Source: Burkholderia ubonensis
GTDB lineage: Bacteria > Pseudomonadota > Gammaproteobacteria > Burkholderiales > Burkholderiaceae
DNA length: 64,000 bases
Reading direction: 5' to 3'
Assembly: GCF_902833085.1 (NCBI RefSeq)
Contig: NZ_CADFEB010000010.1
Location: forward strand, 1-64,000
Part shown: positions 44,760 through 53,608 of the stretch, piece by piece
Numbering within the stretch: the first letter of the stretch is position 1
Layout: the number at the start of each line of letters is the position of its first letter
The notes under the pieces: generated by a model
What the model saw: the letters and a program-made list of their open reading frames with translations, nothing else
The model's database searches: none
What the model was told of the DNA's origin: nothing
Translations under genes and position numbers: made by a program

Positions 44760-44835
44760 TGGTGGCCTGGGACGGAATCGAACCATCGACACGCGGATTT
44801 TCAATCCGCTGCTCTACCAACTGAGCTACCGGGCC
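44760..44835 (-). tRNA. tRNA-Phe (anticodon GAA)
   Basis: A 76-nt cloverleaf on the minus strand starts GGCCCGG and ends with an encoded CCA (plus-strand tgg at 44760-44762). The D-arm (TAGCTCAGTTGG) and T-arm (GGTTCGATTCC) are standard. The anticodon GAA is at 44802-44800 on the minus strand, flanked by stem ggatt/aatcc. A promoter and terminator flank it. Confidence 0.98.
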
Positions 44836-44849
44836 AACGAAGAAGAGAA

Positions 44850-44878
44850 AGTATATCGGCGTATATGGCGTTGCGCAA
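44850..44878 (-). promoter_or_regulatory. Promoter for tRNA-Phe
   Basis: On the minus strand TTGCGC (44878-44873) and TATACT (44855-44850) are 17 bp apart. The -10 lies 15 bp before the tRNA 5' end. The arrangement is that of a sigma-70 promoter. Confidence 0.75.
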
Positions 44879-44896
44879 GCACTTTCGTGAAAATTT

Positions 44897-45598
44897 TTAC
44901 GCGATGCCTTCCGGCGGCTTCTTGCCGAGTTCGACGCCGAGCTGCTTGAGCTTGCGATACAGGTGCGTGCGCTCGAGGCCCGTCTTCTCCGCGACGCGCG
45001 TCATGCTGCCGTTCTCGCGCGCGAGGTGATACTCGAAGTACGCGCGCTCGAACGCGTCGCGCGCCTCGCGCAACGGGATGTCGAACGGAATTGCCGCCGT
45101 CTGCCCCGCGAGGCCGAGCGTCGCGACCATGTCGTCGCCGAGCGTCGGCAACGCGGCCGCGGACGCGATCGCCACCGGCCCCGCGGCCGGCCCTGCTCCG
45201 GGCTTCGCCGCCGCGTTGACGGTCGCCGGCGCCGCGCCGCGCGCGAGCCCGTGTTCGACCGCCTTCAGCAGCTTCTGCAACGCGATCGGCTTCTCGAGGA
45301 AATCGAGTGCGCCGATCTTCGTCGCCTCGACGGCCGTGTCGATCGTCGCATGCCCGGACATCATGATCACGGGCATCGTCAGCAGCCCCTGCGCCGCCCA
45401 TTCCTTGAGCAGCGTGACGCCGTCGGTATCGGGCATCCAGATATCGAGCAGCACGAGATCGGGCGTCTGATTCAGGCGGTAGTCACGCGCGGCCTGCGCG
45501 TTCTCCGCCGCCTCGACGACATGTCCTTCGTCGCTGAGGATCTCCGAGAGCAATTCCCGGATGCCCATTTCATCATCTACCACCAGGATGGTTGCCAT
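44897..45598 (-). CDS. Two-component response regulator with REC and Fis-type HTH (NtrX-like, no AAA+ domain)
   Basis: The product is 233 residues. The N-terminal receiver has the acidic pair VVDDE and the phospho-acceptor Asp52 in PDLVLLDIWMPDTDG. An Ala/Pro-rich linker of about 50 residues follows. The C-terminus is a Fis-type HTH (TRVAEKTGLERTHLYRKLKQ). NtrX-type regulators normally carry a sigma-54 AAA+ domain between these parts; here there is none, so it cannot act as a sigma-54 activator in the usual way. The kinase gene ends directly at its ATG. It is probably the partner of that kinase. Confidence 0.92.
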   Translation of the reverse strand: MATILVVDDEMGIRELLSEILSDEGHVVEAAENAQAARDYRLNQTPDLVLLDIWMPDTDGVTLLKEWAAQGLLTMPVIMMSGHATIDTAVEATKIGALDFLEKPIALQKLLKAVEHGLARGAAPATVNAAAKPGAGPAAGPVAIASAAALPTLGDDMVATLGLAGQTAAIPFDIPLREARDAFERAYFEYHLARENGSMTRVAEKTGLERTHLYRKLKQLGVELGKKPPEGIA

Positions 45599-48019
45599 TT
45601 ACGCTGCCTTTGTCTGCACACTTGCTTTTGTCTTTGCGGGGGCCGTCCCGCCCTGCACGCCCTGTACGCCATGCCCGGCGTCCGGCGCATCGCTCGCCAG
45701 CTGGAGGAACAGGATCGACACCTGCGCACCCTCGACGACCTCGCCGTGCATGCGATTGCGCAGATCGATCCGCGCGCCGTGCTCGTCGATGATTTTCTTC
45801 ACCGTTGCCAGCCCGAGGCCCGTGCCCTTCGCCTTCGTCGTCACGTAAGGCTCGAATGCGCGGGTCAGGATGCGTGCCGGAAAGCCCGGACCGTTGTCGG
45901 ACACGGTCAGGCGAACCGCGACACGCGTTTTGCCCTCGGTGTCGGGATCGCCATATTCTACTGTCTTGGTTTCGATCAACACACGCGGCTGCGCGACATC
46001 CGCCACCGAATCCTGCGCATTCTGCAGCAGGTTGTGGATCACCTGGCGCAGTTGCGTCGCGTCGCCGCGAATCACCGGCAGCGGCGCGAGCTCGACGACG
46101 ATCGTGCTCTTGCCCTCGCCGACGCCGTAGAGCCCGAGCACCTCGCTCACCAGTTCGTTGAGCTGCAGGTTCGCGAGCACCGCCGGCGGCGTGCGCGCAT
46201 ATTCGCGGAAATCGTCGACCATCCGCTTCATCGCCGCGACCTGGTTGACGATCATCGTCGCACCGCGCTTCAGCACGTCCGCATCGGTCGGCGCGAGCTT
46301 GTCGGACAGCTTCATCTGCAGCCGCTCCGCCGACAGCTGGATCGGCGTCAGCGGGTTCTTGATCTCGTGCGCGAGCCGCCGTGCGACCTCGCCCCACGCA
46401 ACCGAGCGCTGCGCGGAAATCACGTCGGAGATGTCGTCGAACACGACGACGTAGCCGGACGTCTGCGGATCGTCCGCCTGTCCTTCCACCGTCGACACGA
46501 GACGCGTGCCGCGCACGAGCAGCGTCAGCGGATCGGCTTCACCCGGCACTTCGACCGCGAACTGCTGCTGCCAATGGCCGTGATCGCCGCTGCCGCCGTC
46601 GGACGCCGCCTCGCGATCGGCGAACGCCTTGCGCACCATCGCGCCGAATTCCGCGACGACGCCGACCTGGTCGAGCGTCGCGCCGATCAGCGCATCGAAC
46701 GGCTGCCGGAAGATTCGCTCGGCGCCGCGGTTCGCGGTCGTCAGCCTGAACTGGCGGTCGAGTACGAACACGCCCGCGGTCAGGTTCGCGAGGATGCTCT
46801 CGAGATAGGCCTTCGAATGCTCGAGCGCGATGCGGTTGTTCTCGACCGCGAGCCGCGCCTCGGACAGCTGGCGCGTCATTGCATTGAACGCCTGCGTGAG
46901 GAAGCCGAGCTCGTCGCGCGACTTGATCTCGCGCTTGGGCGTGTAGTCGCCTTCCGCGACTTCCTTCGTCCCCTGCGCGAGCAGGAACAGCGGCCGCGCG
47001 AGCTGCTGGCCGAGCGCGAGCGCGAGCATCATCGCGATGAAGGTCGCGAGGAACAGCGCGAGCGTCAGCGTGCCGATGTACATCTTGCGCAGGCCCGTGC
47101 GGCCGAGCGCCTTTTCCTGGTACTCGCGATACGCGCGCTGCACGGCGTCCGCGTTGTGCGCGAGCGTCGGCGGCACCGGCTGCGTGAGCTGCAGGAAGCG
47201 TTCGGCCGGCTGCAGCAGCGACGTGGACGCATCCGGGATGGGCCGCACGACGCGCAGCCGCAGCGCGCCCTTCGCGCCGTGCGCATGCGGATCGCCGTCG
47301 ACCTCACCCTCGATCGCCGCGTACACGCCGCGTTCGCGCGCCTGGTTCAGCATCAGCGGCGTCGGCAGGTCGTCCGGGATCAGCGCCGCGAAATTACCCG
47401 ACGCCTGCGCGACGATGTGCAGGTCGGGCGCGGCGCCCGGGCCGTTGCGGCCGGGCTCGACGATCGTCGCGTCCTGCACGCCGAACTGGTCGCGCAGGCG
47501 CAGCAGCGTGAGCGTCGTGCCGTTCGTGTTCGTATCGGCGCTCGCGAGCTGGTCGGACATCAGGCGCGCCTTCGTCTGCAGGTCCGACAGCGATGCGTCG
47601 AGCATCCCGCGGCCGAGATTAAGGCCGGCGGTCAGTGCGGTTTCGACGTTCACGTCGAACCACGATTCGATGCTGCGCGATACGAACTGGTACGACACGA
47701 TGTAGATGATGCCGCCCGGCACGACGCCGACGAGCGCGAAGAACACCGCGAGCTTCGCAAGCAGCCGCGTGCCGAATTTGCCCTTCCTCAGGCGCACGAC
47801 GATCATGCCGATCAGGCCGAGCACGACGAGCAGGAACACCAGCGCGACGACGATGTTGGTCGCGTACAGCCACGAGTAGTAGCGGTCGAAGAATTCGGTG
47901 TTCGCGCTCGCGGCCGCCAGCAGCACGAGCAGCAGCAGCGCGGTGAGTGCAACGGTCGTAACGATCACGCGCACGAGCAGGCTCTTTCCGCTGGCCGCGC
48001 GGCGCACTCTATTTAGCAC
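45599..48019 (-). CDS. NtrY-like membrane sensor histidine kinase
   Basis: The product is 806 residues. N-terminal membrane helices (VIVTTVALTALLLLVLLAAA and VVALVFLLVVLGLIGMIVV) and a third at GVVPGGIIYIV flank the sensing part. A HAMP region follows a helix at FLATFIAMMLALALGQQLAR. Then come a PAS-like segment (FVLDRQFRLTTANRGAERIF), the H-box (RRLAHEIKNPLTPIQLSAERL) with phospho-His, and the ATPase N box (RQVIHNLLQNAQDSV) and G boxes (VSDNGPGFP and KGTGLGLATVKKI). The pattern matches NtrY, which pairs with NtrX. It overlaps the DUF4390 gene by 11 bp. Confidence 0.95.
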   Translation of the reverse strand: MLNRVRRAASGKSLLVRVIVTTVALTALLLLVLLAAASANTEFFDRYYSWLYATNIVVALVFLLVVLGLIGMIVVRLRKGKFGTRLLAKLAVFFALVGVVPGGIIYIVSYQFVSRSIESWFDVNVETALTAGLNLGRGMLDASLSDLQTKARLMSDQLASADTNTNGTTLTLLRLRDQFGVQDATIVEPGRNGPGAAPDLHIVAQASGNFAALIPDDLPTPLMLNQARERGVYAAIEGEVDGDPHAHGAKGALRLRVVRPIPDASTSLLQPAERFLQLTQPVPPTLAHNADAVQRAYREYQEKALGRTGLRKMYIGTLTLALFLATFIAMMLALALGQQLARPLFLLAQGTKEVAEGDYTPKREIKSRDELGFLTQAFNAMTRQLSEARLAVENNRIALEHSKAYLESILANLTAGVFVLDRQFRLTTANRGAERIFRQPFDALIGATLDQVGVVAEFGAMVRKAFADREAASDGGSGDHGHWQQQFAVEVPGEADPLTLLVRGTRLVSTVEGQADDPQTSGYVVVFDDISDVISAQRSVAWGEVARRLAHEIKNPLTPIQLSAERLQMKLSDKLAPTDADVLKRGATMIVNQVAAMKRMVDDFREYARTPPAVLANLQLNELVSEVLGLYGVGEGKSTIVVELAPLPVIRGDATQLRQVIHNLLQNAQDSVADVAQPRVLIETKTVEYGDPDTEGKTRVAVRLTVSDNGPGFPARILTRAFEPYVTTKAKGTGLGLATVKKIIDEHGARIDLRNRMHGEVVEGAQVSILFLQLASDAPDAGHGVQGVQGGTAPAKTKASVQTKAA

Positions 48020-48599
48020 GTTCGGTCACCGTGAAGGTAAAGCGCTTCCAGTCCGACCCGAGCGTCCAGTCGCGGTTGTTCACCGCGTCGACCTGGAACG
48101 GCTTCGGCATCAACGCCGTATCGAGCTGCATCCGCACCGAGGCCGTATAGGTTTCGCCCTGGTGCACCTGGTTCCGGTCGATCACGTGCCACGACGTGAT
48201 GTGCTTGACGACCGCGAGCGCGTCCTTCAGCGTGCCGAAGCCGAGCTGCAGGCCGCCCGTCGACACGCGGTATTCGCGCGTGAGCGGCTGGAACGACAGG
48301 CGGATCGTCTGCGACACCGACACCGGCTGTTCGTCGAACCAGTACCAGCGCGCGCGGCTCAGCTCGAAATCGGTCGTGAAGTAAAGCGGGATGCCCTTGT
48401 TGACGGCGTCCTCGAGGTTCGAATTCAGCTCGAAGTCGAAGCGGGCGTCGAGGCTCCAGCCGCTGCCGTCGAACTGCAGCGACGCGCGCTGCACGGCGAT
48501 CGATTCGGCGCGCGCCGGCCTCGCGACCGCGAGGCACAGGGCCAGTGCGACCGTCAGCACGGCCGCGAGCCGAATTGGAAAAAGGTGTTTGATCGTCAC
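48009..48599 (-). CDS. DUF4390 domain protein (exported, unknown function)
   Basis: The 196-residue product has a clear signal peptide (LAAVLTVALALCLAVARPAR, cleavage near ARAES). The mature part is beta-rich (LDARFDFELNSNLEDAVNKG and LSRARWYWFDEQPVSVSQT), with no catalytic motif. Its role is unknown. It is coupled on both sides: four bases of overlap with rsmB upstream and 11 with the kinase downstream. An input to the ntrYX-like signal pathway is plausible by position. Confidence 0.9.
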   Translation of the reverse strand: MTIKHLFPIRLAAVLTVALALCLAVARPARAESIAVQRASLQFDGSGWSLDARFDFELNSNLEDAVNKGIPLYFTTDFELSRARWYWFDEQPVSVSQTIRLSFQPLTREYRVSTGGLQLGFGTLKDALAVVKHITSWHVIDRNQVHQGETYTASVRMQLDTALMPKPFQVDAVNNRDWTLGSDWKRFTFTVTERAK

Positions 48600-49993
48600 C
48601 GTTTCTGAAACCGCGCGTAGAAAAATCCGTCGTGATCGGTGTTCTGGTCGGGACCGGCCGCGCCTGCCTGCGCCCCGCCCGAGGCGGCGCGCGGCAGCAG
48701 CTGGCCGGGCGCGTCCAATCGTACCGCATCTTCACAGGCCGCTTCAAACCAGCGCGCCTGCAGCTCGCCCTCTTCCGGAAAGATCGAACAGGTCACGTAC
48801 AGCAGTTCGCCGCCCGGCTTCACGAGCGGCCACAGCGCCGACAGGATGCGGCGCTGCTCGGCGACGAGCGCAGGAATGTCGGCCTCGCGGCGCAGCCAGC
48901 GAATGTCGGGATGACGGCGCACGATGCCGGACGCCGAGCACGGCACGTCGGCGAGGATGCGGTCGAACGGCCGGCCGTCGTGCCATTCGCCGGGCGCGCC
49001 CGCGTCGCCGACGCGCACGTCCGCGACCAGCGACAGCCGCGCGAGATTCTCGCCGATGCGCGTCGCGCGGGTGGCGTCGCTTTCGAGCGCAACGACTTCC
49101 GCGTCGGCGAGCTCGAGAATATGCCCGGTCTTGCCGCCGGGCGCGGCACAGGCGTCGAGCACGCGCATCCCGTCGGCCGCGCCGAGCCATTCGGCGGCAA
49201 GCTGCGCGCCCGCGTCCTGGACGGAGACGACGCCGTCGGCGAAGCCCGGAATTCGTTCGACCGGCAGCGGCGACGCGAGGCGCACCGCATGCTTGCCGAT
49301 CGCGGCCGCGTCGATGCCGTGCGTGCGCAGCGTGTCGAGATACGCGTCGACGGTCGTGCGGCGCGCATTCACGCGCAGCGTCAGCGGGCCGGGACGGTCG
49401 CCGGCCGCGAGCATCGCCTGCCAGCCGTCGGGCCACGCGGCCTGCACTGCGTCGCGCCACCACGCACGGTAGTTCCAGCGCGCGACCGGATCGTCCTGCA
49501 TCGCCGCGACCAGCGCATCGCGCTCGCGCAGGAAGCGCCGCAGCACCGCGTTGACCATCCCTTTCGCGAATGCGACCTCGCGACGCGCGCCGATCGCGGT
49601 CACGGCCTGGTCGACGACGGTGAACGCCGGATACGCGGCGGCGTCGCCTTCATCGAGCAGCAGTGCGAACGCGCACGCGAGGATGGCCTGGACATGCGCG
49701 GGCGGCGCCTTGCTGACGAGCCGGCCGATCAGCCAGTCGGCGCTGCCGAGGCGGCGCATCGTCCGGTAGGCGACGTCCTGCGTCGCGCCGCGCGCAAACG
49801 CCTGCGCGCCGGACGCCATCCCCGCGAACACCGTCGCCAGCGCGGCCGGCAGCGCGGTGCCGCGGCGCACCGCGTCGACCGCCTGCGCGGCCGCATCGAG
49901 CGCAAAACCGAGCGATTCGGGCGCGAGATGCAGTGCGGACAGGCGAGCCGGGCGGCCGGACGAAGGTTTGGCGGAGGTGCGGTTTCGTGTCAT
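48596..49993 (-). CDS. rsmB: 16S rRNA (cytosine-967-C5)-methyltransferase RsmB
   Basis: RsmB methylates C967 of 16S rRNA. The product is 465 residues from the ATG at 49993 (MTRNRTSAKPSSGRPARLS). The N-terminal NusB-like RNA-binding domain is followed by the methyltransferase: VLDACAAPGGKTGHILEL (SAM loop), the PC motif DVPCSASGIVRRHPDIRW, and the catalytic Cys in LLYVTCSIFPEEGE. It is first of rsmB-DUF4390-kinase-regulator. Confidence 0.96.
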   Translation of the reverse strand: MTRNRTSAKPSSGRPARLSALHLAPESLGFALDAAAQAVDAVRRGTALPAALATVFAGMASGAQAFARGATQDVAYRTMRRLGSADWLIGRLVSKAPPAHVQAILACAFALLLDEGDAAAYPAFTVVDQAVTAIGARREVAFAKGMVNAVLRRFLRERDALVAAMQDDPVARWNYRAWWRDAVQAAWPDGWQAMLAAGDRPGPLTLRVNARRTTVDAYLDTLRTHGIDAAAIGKHAVRLASPLPVERIPGFADGVVSVQDAGAQLAAEWLGAADGMRVLDACAAPGGKTGHILELADAEVVALESDATRATRIGENLARLSLVADVRVGDAGAPGEWHDGRPFDRILADVPCSASGIVRRHPDIRWLRREADIPALVAEQRRILSALWPLVKPGGELLYVTCSIFPEEGELQARWFEAACEDAVRLDAPGQLLPRAASGGAQAGAAGPDQNTDHDGFFYARFQKR

Positions 49994-50110
49994 CGGATCG
50001 AGGCGTCGGCAAGCAACGGGAGCCGCGGCGGCTGCGTGGCCGCCGCGATCCCAAACCGCGCATTGTAGCGTGGGAGCATCCGCGCCCTTTTTCGGGACGC
50101 ACAAATGGAA

Positions 50111-50133
50111 CACCCCGCAGCGCATGCGGGGTG
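50111..50133 (-). terminator. Hairpin downstream of htpX
   Basis: The arms caccccgca and tgcggggtg (9 bp) enclose a five-base loop, 48 bp after the htpX stop. The following T-rich run on the minus strand is weak (TTCCATTTG). It probably separates htpX from rsmB transcription. Confidence 0.5.
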
Positions 50134-50180
50134 GGGCAAAGCGTGCGCGTCCATTGCCGCGCGTGAGGCGGCAGGGAGGC

Positions 50181-51038
50181 TTAGTCGAAACGGCCCGTGC
50201 GCGCCATTTCCATCAGGCGCGCGATGCGCTCCTCGGTGGCCGGGTGCGTCGAGAACAGGTTCTGCAGGCCGCCGCCGTGCAGCGGGTTCATGATCATCAT
50301 CTGCGCGGTGGCCGGATGCTCCTCGGCCGCCGGGAACGGGATGCCCGCCGCGTAGCGATGGATCTTGTCGAGCGCCGTCGCGAGCGCCTGCGGATCGCCG
50401 GAAATCTGCGCGCCGCCGCGGTCCGCCTCGAACTCGCGCGCCCGCGAGATCGCCATCTGGATCAGCGCGCCGGCGATCGGCGCGAGCAGCGCGACTGCGA
50501 TGCCTGCGATCGGATTGGCCGGACGGCCGTTCTCGTCACGCCCACCGAAGAACATCGCGAAATTCGCGAGCGCCGAAATCGCGCCCGCCATCGTCGCGGT
50601 GATCGTCGAGATCAAAATGTCGCGGTGCTTCACGTGCGCGAGCTCGTGCGCCATCACGCCGCGCATCTCACGCTCCGACAGCACGCGCAGGATGCCCGTC
50701 GTCGCCGCGACGGCTGCGTGCTCGGGGTTGCGGCCCGTCGCGAACGCGTTCGGCGCGTCTTCGTTGATCAGGTACACGCGCGGCATCGGCAGGTTCGCGC
50801 GCGTCGCCAGCTCGCGCACCATCCGGTAGAACTGCGGCGCCGTGCTCTCGTCGACTTCCTGCGCGTTGTACATGCGCAGCACCATCTTGTCGGAGAACCA
50901 GTACGAGAAGAAATTCATGCCGAGCGCGAACAGCAGCGCGATCGTCATGCCGCGCGAGCCGCCGATCATCCCGCCGATCACGATGAACAGGGCCGTGATC
51001 GCGGCCATCAGCATCGCGGTTTTGACCCAATTGAACAT
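50181..51038 (-). CDS. htpX: Zinc metalloprotease HtpX
   Basis: HtpX is an inner-membrane M48 protease that degrades misfolded membrane proteins. The 285-residue product has membrane helices at the N-terminus (VKTAMLMAAITALFIVIGGM). The active HExxH is seen in GVMAHELAHVKHRDI with distal Glu in REFEADRGGA. Unlike the M48-like protein at 25420-26466, all catalytic residues are present. The end (HPATEERIARLMEMARTG) is standard. Confidence 0.96.
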   Translation of the reverse strand: MFNWVKTAMLMAAITALFIVIGGMIGGSRGMTIALLFALGMNFFSYWFSDKMVLRMYNAQEVDESTAPQFYRMVRELATRANLPMPRVYLINEDAPNAFATGRNPEHAAVAATTGILRVLSEREMRGVMAHELAHVKHRDILISTITATMAGAISALANFAMFFGGRDENGRPANPIAGIAVALLAPIAGALIQMAISRAREFEADRGGAQISGDPQALATALDKIHRYAAGIPFPAAEEHPATAQMMIMNPLHGGGLQNLFSTHPATEERIARLMEMARTGRFD

Positions 51039-51141
51039 ACGTCCACTCCTTGTCCGAATGCAGCACCCGCCGGATGCCTCGAGGCGCGGCGGAAAATTGT
51101 AAGCGATCTGTTAGATATGTGCGTATCGGAAAAATTCAATC

Positions 51142-51789
51142 TCAGCGTTGCGAAGCCGCGAGCCGGAGGCCGAGCCCGACGAACGCGCTGCCGACCGTGC
51201 GGTCGAGCCACTTCTTCACGCCCGGCTTGCCGGAAAAACGGCGCGTCACGCTGCCCGCGACCCACGCGAGCATGCTGTTCCAGATCGTGCTCATCACGAC
51301 GAACACCGCGCCGAGCGTCAGGAACGCCAGCGCCTTGTGCGCGCTGTCGGCCGACACGAACTGCGGGAAGAACGACACGAAGAACAGCACGACCTTGGGG
51401 TTCAGCACGTTCGTCCAGAAGCCCTGCATGAACAGCTGGCGCAACGGCTTGGCGGCCGCGACCGGCGCAGCCCGCGCCGTGTCGGTCCCGGCGCCGGCCG
51501 CCGGCTTCGCGAGGATCATCCGCACGCCCAGGTAGATCAGGTAGGCCGCGCCCACCAGCTTGATCACCGTGAACGCCGTGGCCGACGCGGCCAGCAGCGC
51601 GGTCAGGCCGAACGCGCAGGCGAGCGCGTGCACGCAGCAGCCGGCGGAGATGCCGAGCGCGGACATCAGCCCGGCGCCGCGGCCTTGCGCGACGCTGCGG
51701 CCGATGATGTACGCGGTGTCGGGACCGGGCGTGACGTTCAGCAGGAACACCGCCAGGAGAAAGAAGCCGAAATGGGTGATGCCAAGCAT
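51142..51789 (-). CDS. LysE/RhtB-family amino-acid exporter
   Basis: The 215-residue product from the ATG at 51789 (MLGITHFGFFLLAVFLLNV) has six predicted membrane helices. It carries the LysE signature NVTPGPDTAYIIGRSVAQGR, LVGAAYLIYLGVRMI and FWTNVLNPKVVLFFVSFFPQ. The exported compound is not determined by sequence. It sits between fmt and htpX on the same strand. Confidence 0.92.
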   Translation of the reverse strand: MLGITHFGFFLLAVFLLNVTPGPDTAYIIGRSVAQGRGAGLMSALGISAGCCVHALACAFGLTALLAASATAFTVIKLVGAAYLIYLGVRMILAKPAAGAGTDTARAAPVAAAKPLRQLFMQGFWTNVLNPKVVLFFVSFFPQFVSADSAHKALAFLTLGAVFVVMSTIWNSMLAWVAGSVTRRFSGKPGVKKWLDRTVGSAFVGLGLRLAASQR

Positions 51790-51900
51790 GGAAACCTCGG
51801 AGCCGGGAAAGCGCAAGGAAATTCTACGCGCGCGCGCCGTACGTTGCGACTCGGCCGTTCGGCCGATTGCGCGCCACCGGCGAGCCGTGTCGAATGACGC

Positions 51901-52884
51901 TCAGGACGCGTCGGGAAGCGTGAACCGCTGGCCTGCGGCCAGCGGCGCGCCGGCCAGGAATTCGCGCGCCGGCAGCCGCTTGCCGCCCGGTTTCTGCAGC
52001 TGCGTGACGCGCAGTGCGCCGCTGCCGCACGCAACGATCACGCCCTCCGGGCCCGCGTCGACGATCGTCCCCGGCGCCGCGTCGCCGCGTGCGTCCACGG
52101 GCGCCGCCGCCCACAGCTTGAGCGCCGCGCCGTCGAGCGTCGCGACGCCGCCCGGGAACGGATCGAACGCGCGCACCCGGCGCGCCAGCACGTCCGCGGG
52201 CTCGCGCCAGTCGAGCGCGGCCTCGTGCTTGCCGATCTTCTCCGCGTACGTCACGCCGTCGGCCGGCTGCGGCGTGGCCGGCAGGCTGCCGGTGCGCTCG
52301 AGCTGCGCCAGCGCGTCGACGATGAGGCGCGCGCCTTCGGCTGCGAGCCGGTCGTGCAGCGTCGCGGTCGTGTCGTCGGGCGCGATCGCGACGCGCGCGT
52401 CCTGCAGCATCGCGCCGGTGTCCAGCCCGGCGTCCATCTGCATCAGCGTGACGCCCGTCTGAGCGTCGCCCGCCTCGATCGCGCGATGGATCGGCGCGGC
52501 GCCGCGCCAGCGCGGCAGCAGCGACGCATGGATGTTGATGCAGCCGTGGCGCGGAATGTCTAGCACCTCCTGCGGCAGCAGCAGGCCGTATGCGGCAACC
52601 ACCATCACGTCGTGCGGGGTCGCGCGCAGCAGTTCGATCGCTTCGGCCGCCTCGGCCGGATACTTGCCCGCGCGGCGCAGCGACGGCGGCTGCGCGACGG
52701 GCATGCCGTGCTCGACGGCATAGCGCTTCACGGCGCTCGCCTGCAGCTTCATCCCGCGCCCGGCGGGGCGGTCAGGCTGCGTGAGGACGAGCGGCACCGG
52801 AAACCCGGCCTCGTGGATCGCGGCGAGTGCGGCCGCGGCGAATTCCGGCGTGCCGGCAAAAATGACGCGCAACGAATGTGTCAT
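51901..52884 (-). CDS. fmt: Methionyl-tRNA formyltransferase
   Basis: Fmt formylates initiator Met-tRNA. The 327-residue product starts MTHSLRVIFAGTPEFAAAAL. The catalytic region shows INIHASLLPRWRGAAPIHRAI with the Asn/His pair, and the family Asp in TGVTLMQMDAGLDTGAML. The C-terminal OB-like domain follows. It is 35 bp after def, the usual def-fmt pairing. Confidence 0.97.
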   Translation of the reverse strand: MTHSLRVIFAGTPEFAAAALAAIHEAGFPVPLVLTQPDRPAGRGMKLQASAVKRYAVEHGMPVAQPPSLRRAGKYPAEAAEAIELLRATPHDVMVVAAYGLLLPQEVLDIPRHGCINIHASLLPRWRGAAPIHRAIEAGDAQTGVTLMQMDAGLDTGAMLQDARVAIAPDDTTATLHDRLAAEGARLIVDALAQLERTGSLPATPQPADGVTYAEKIGKHEAALDWREPADVLARRVRAFDPFPGGVATLDGAALKLWAAAPVDARGDAAPGTIVDAGPEGVIVACGSGALRVTQLQKPGGKRLPAREFLAGAPLAAGQRFTLPDAS

Positions 52885-52919
52885 GACAACGGATCGAGGT
52901 CAGGCAGGGCGAACACGCG

Positions 52920-53423
52920 TCACATCGCGCGTTCGAGTTTCTTCATCTTCGACTTGATGCGGCTTTGCTTGAGCGGCGACAGGTATTCGACGAACACGCG
53001 GCCCATCAGGTGATCCATCTCGTGCTGGATGCACACGGCCAGCAGGCCCTCGCAGTCGAGCTCGAACGTCTCGCCCTTTTCGTCGAGCGCGCGCACGCGC
53101 ACATGATCCGGACGCTCGACTTCGTCGTAGACGCCCGGCACCGACAGGCAGCCTTCCTCGTAGACCTGCTTCGCGTCGCTCGACCACACGATCTCGGGGT
53201 TGATGAATGCGCGCAGCTCGCTCTTGTCTTCCGAGATGTCGATCACGATCACGCGCTCGTGCACGTCGACCTGCGTCGCGGCAAGGCCGATGCCCGGCGC
53301 GGCATACATGGTTTCGGCCATGTCGGCGACGAGCTTGCGGATCCGGTCGTCGACCTTGTCGACGGGCTTGGCGACCTTGTGCAGCCGCTTGTCGGGGTAA
53401 TGAATGATGTTCAGCAAAGCCAT
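52920..53423 (-). CDS. def: Peptide deformylase
   Basis: Def removes the formyl group from new proteins. The 167-residue product from the ATG at 53423 (MALLNIIHYPDKRLHKVAKP) has all three motifs: GIGLAATQVD, EEGCLSVPG (metal Cys) and the QHEMDHLMG helix (HExxH). It precedes fmt. The longer frame from 53525 lacks family sequence. Confidence 0.97.
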   Translation of the reverse strand: MALLNIIHYPDKRLHKVAKPVDKVDDRIRKLVADMAETMYAAPGIGLAATQVDVHERVIVIDISEDKSELRAFINPEIVWSSDAKQVYEEGCLSVPGVYDEVERPDHVRVRALDEKGETFELDCEGLLAVCIQHEMDHLMGRVFVEYLSPLKQSRIKSKMKKLERAM

Positions 53424-53608
53424 GGCGTTCGGTAATCGGTAAATCGGCGGTTCGCGTCGGCCATCCGGCCGACTGGCCCAGCCGCGGGGATGCAATGAAG
53501 ATGAGGCGGACGCGCGGCGTATCAACGCCCGCGGATCACGCGACCTGCAACCGGCCGCGCGCCTGCGCGCAGCCTCATCGGATTATTTCGGATGATGAAA
53601 ATTTTAAC

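Noticed and set aside
44897..45598. Frameshift or deletion in the NtrX-like regulator
   Set aside because: The receiver and the HTH are in one continuous frame joined by a normal linker, so it looks like a native short form rather than a broken gene.
44963..48016. A 1017-codon plus-strand open frame across the kinase and regulator
   Set aside because: It is antisense to two well-supported genes and its product is Arg-rich without motifs.
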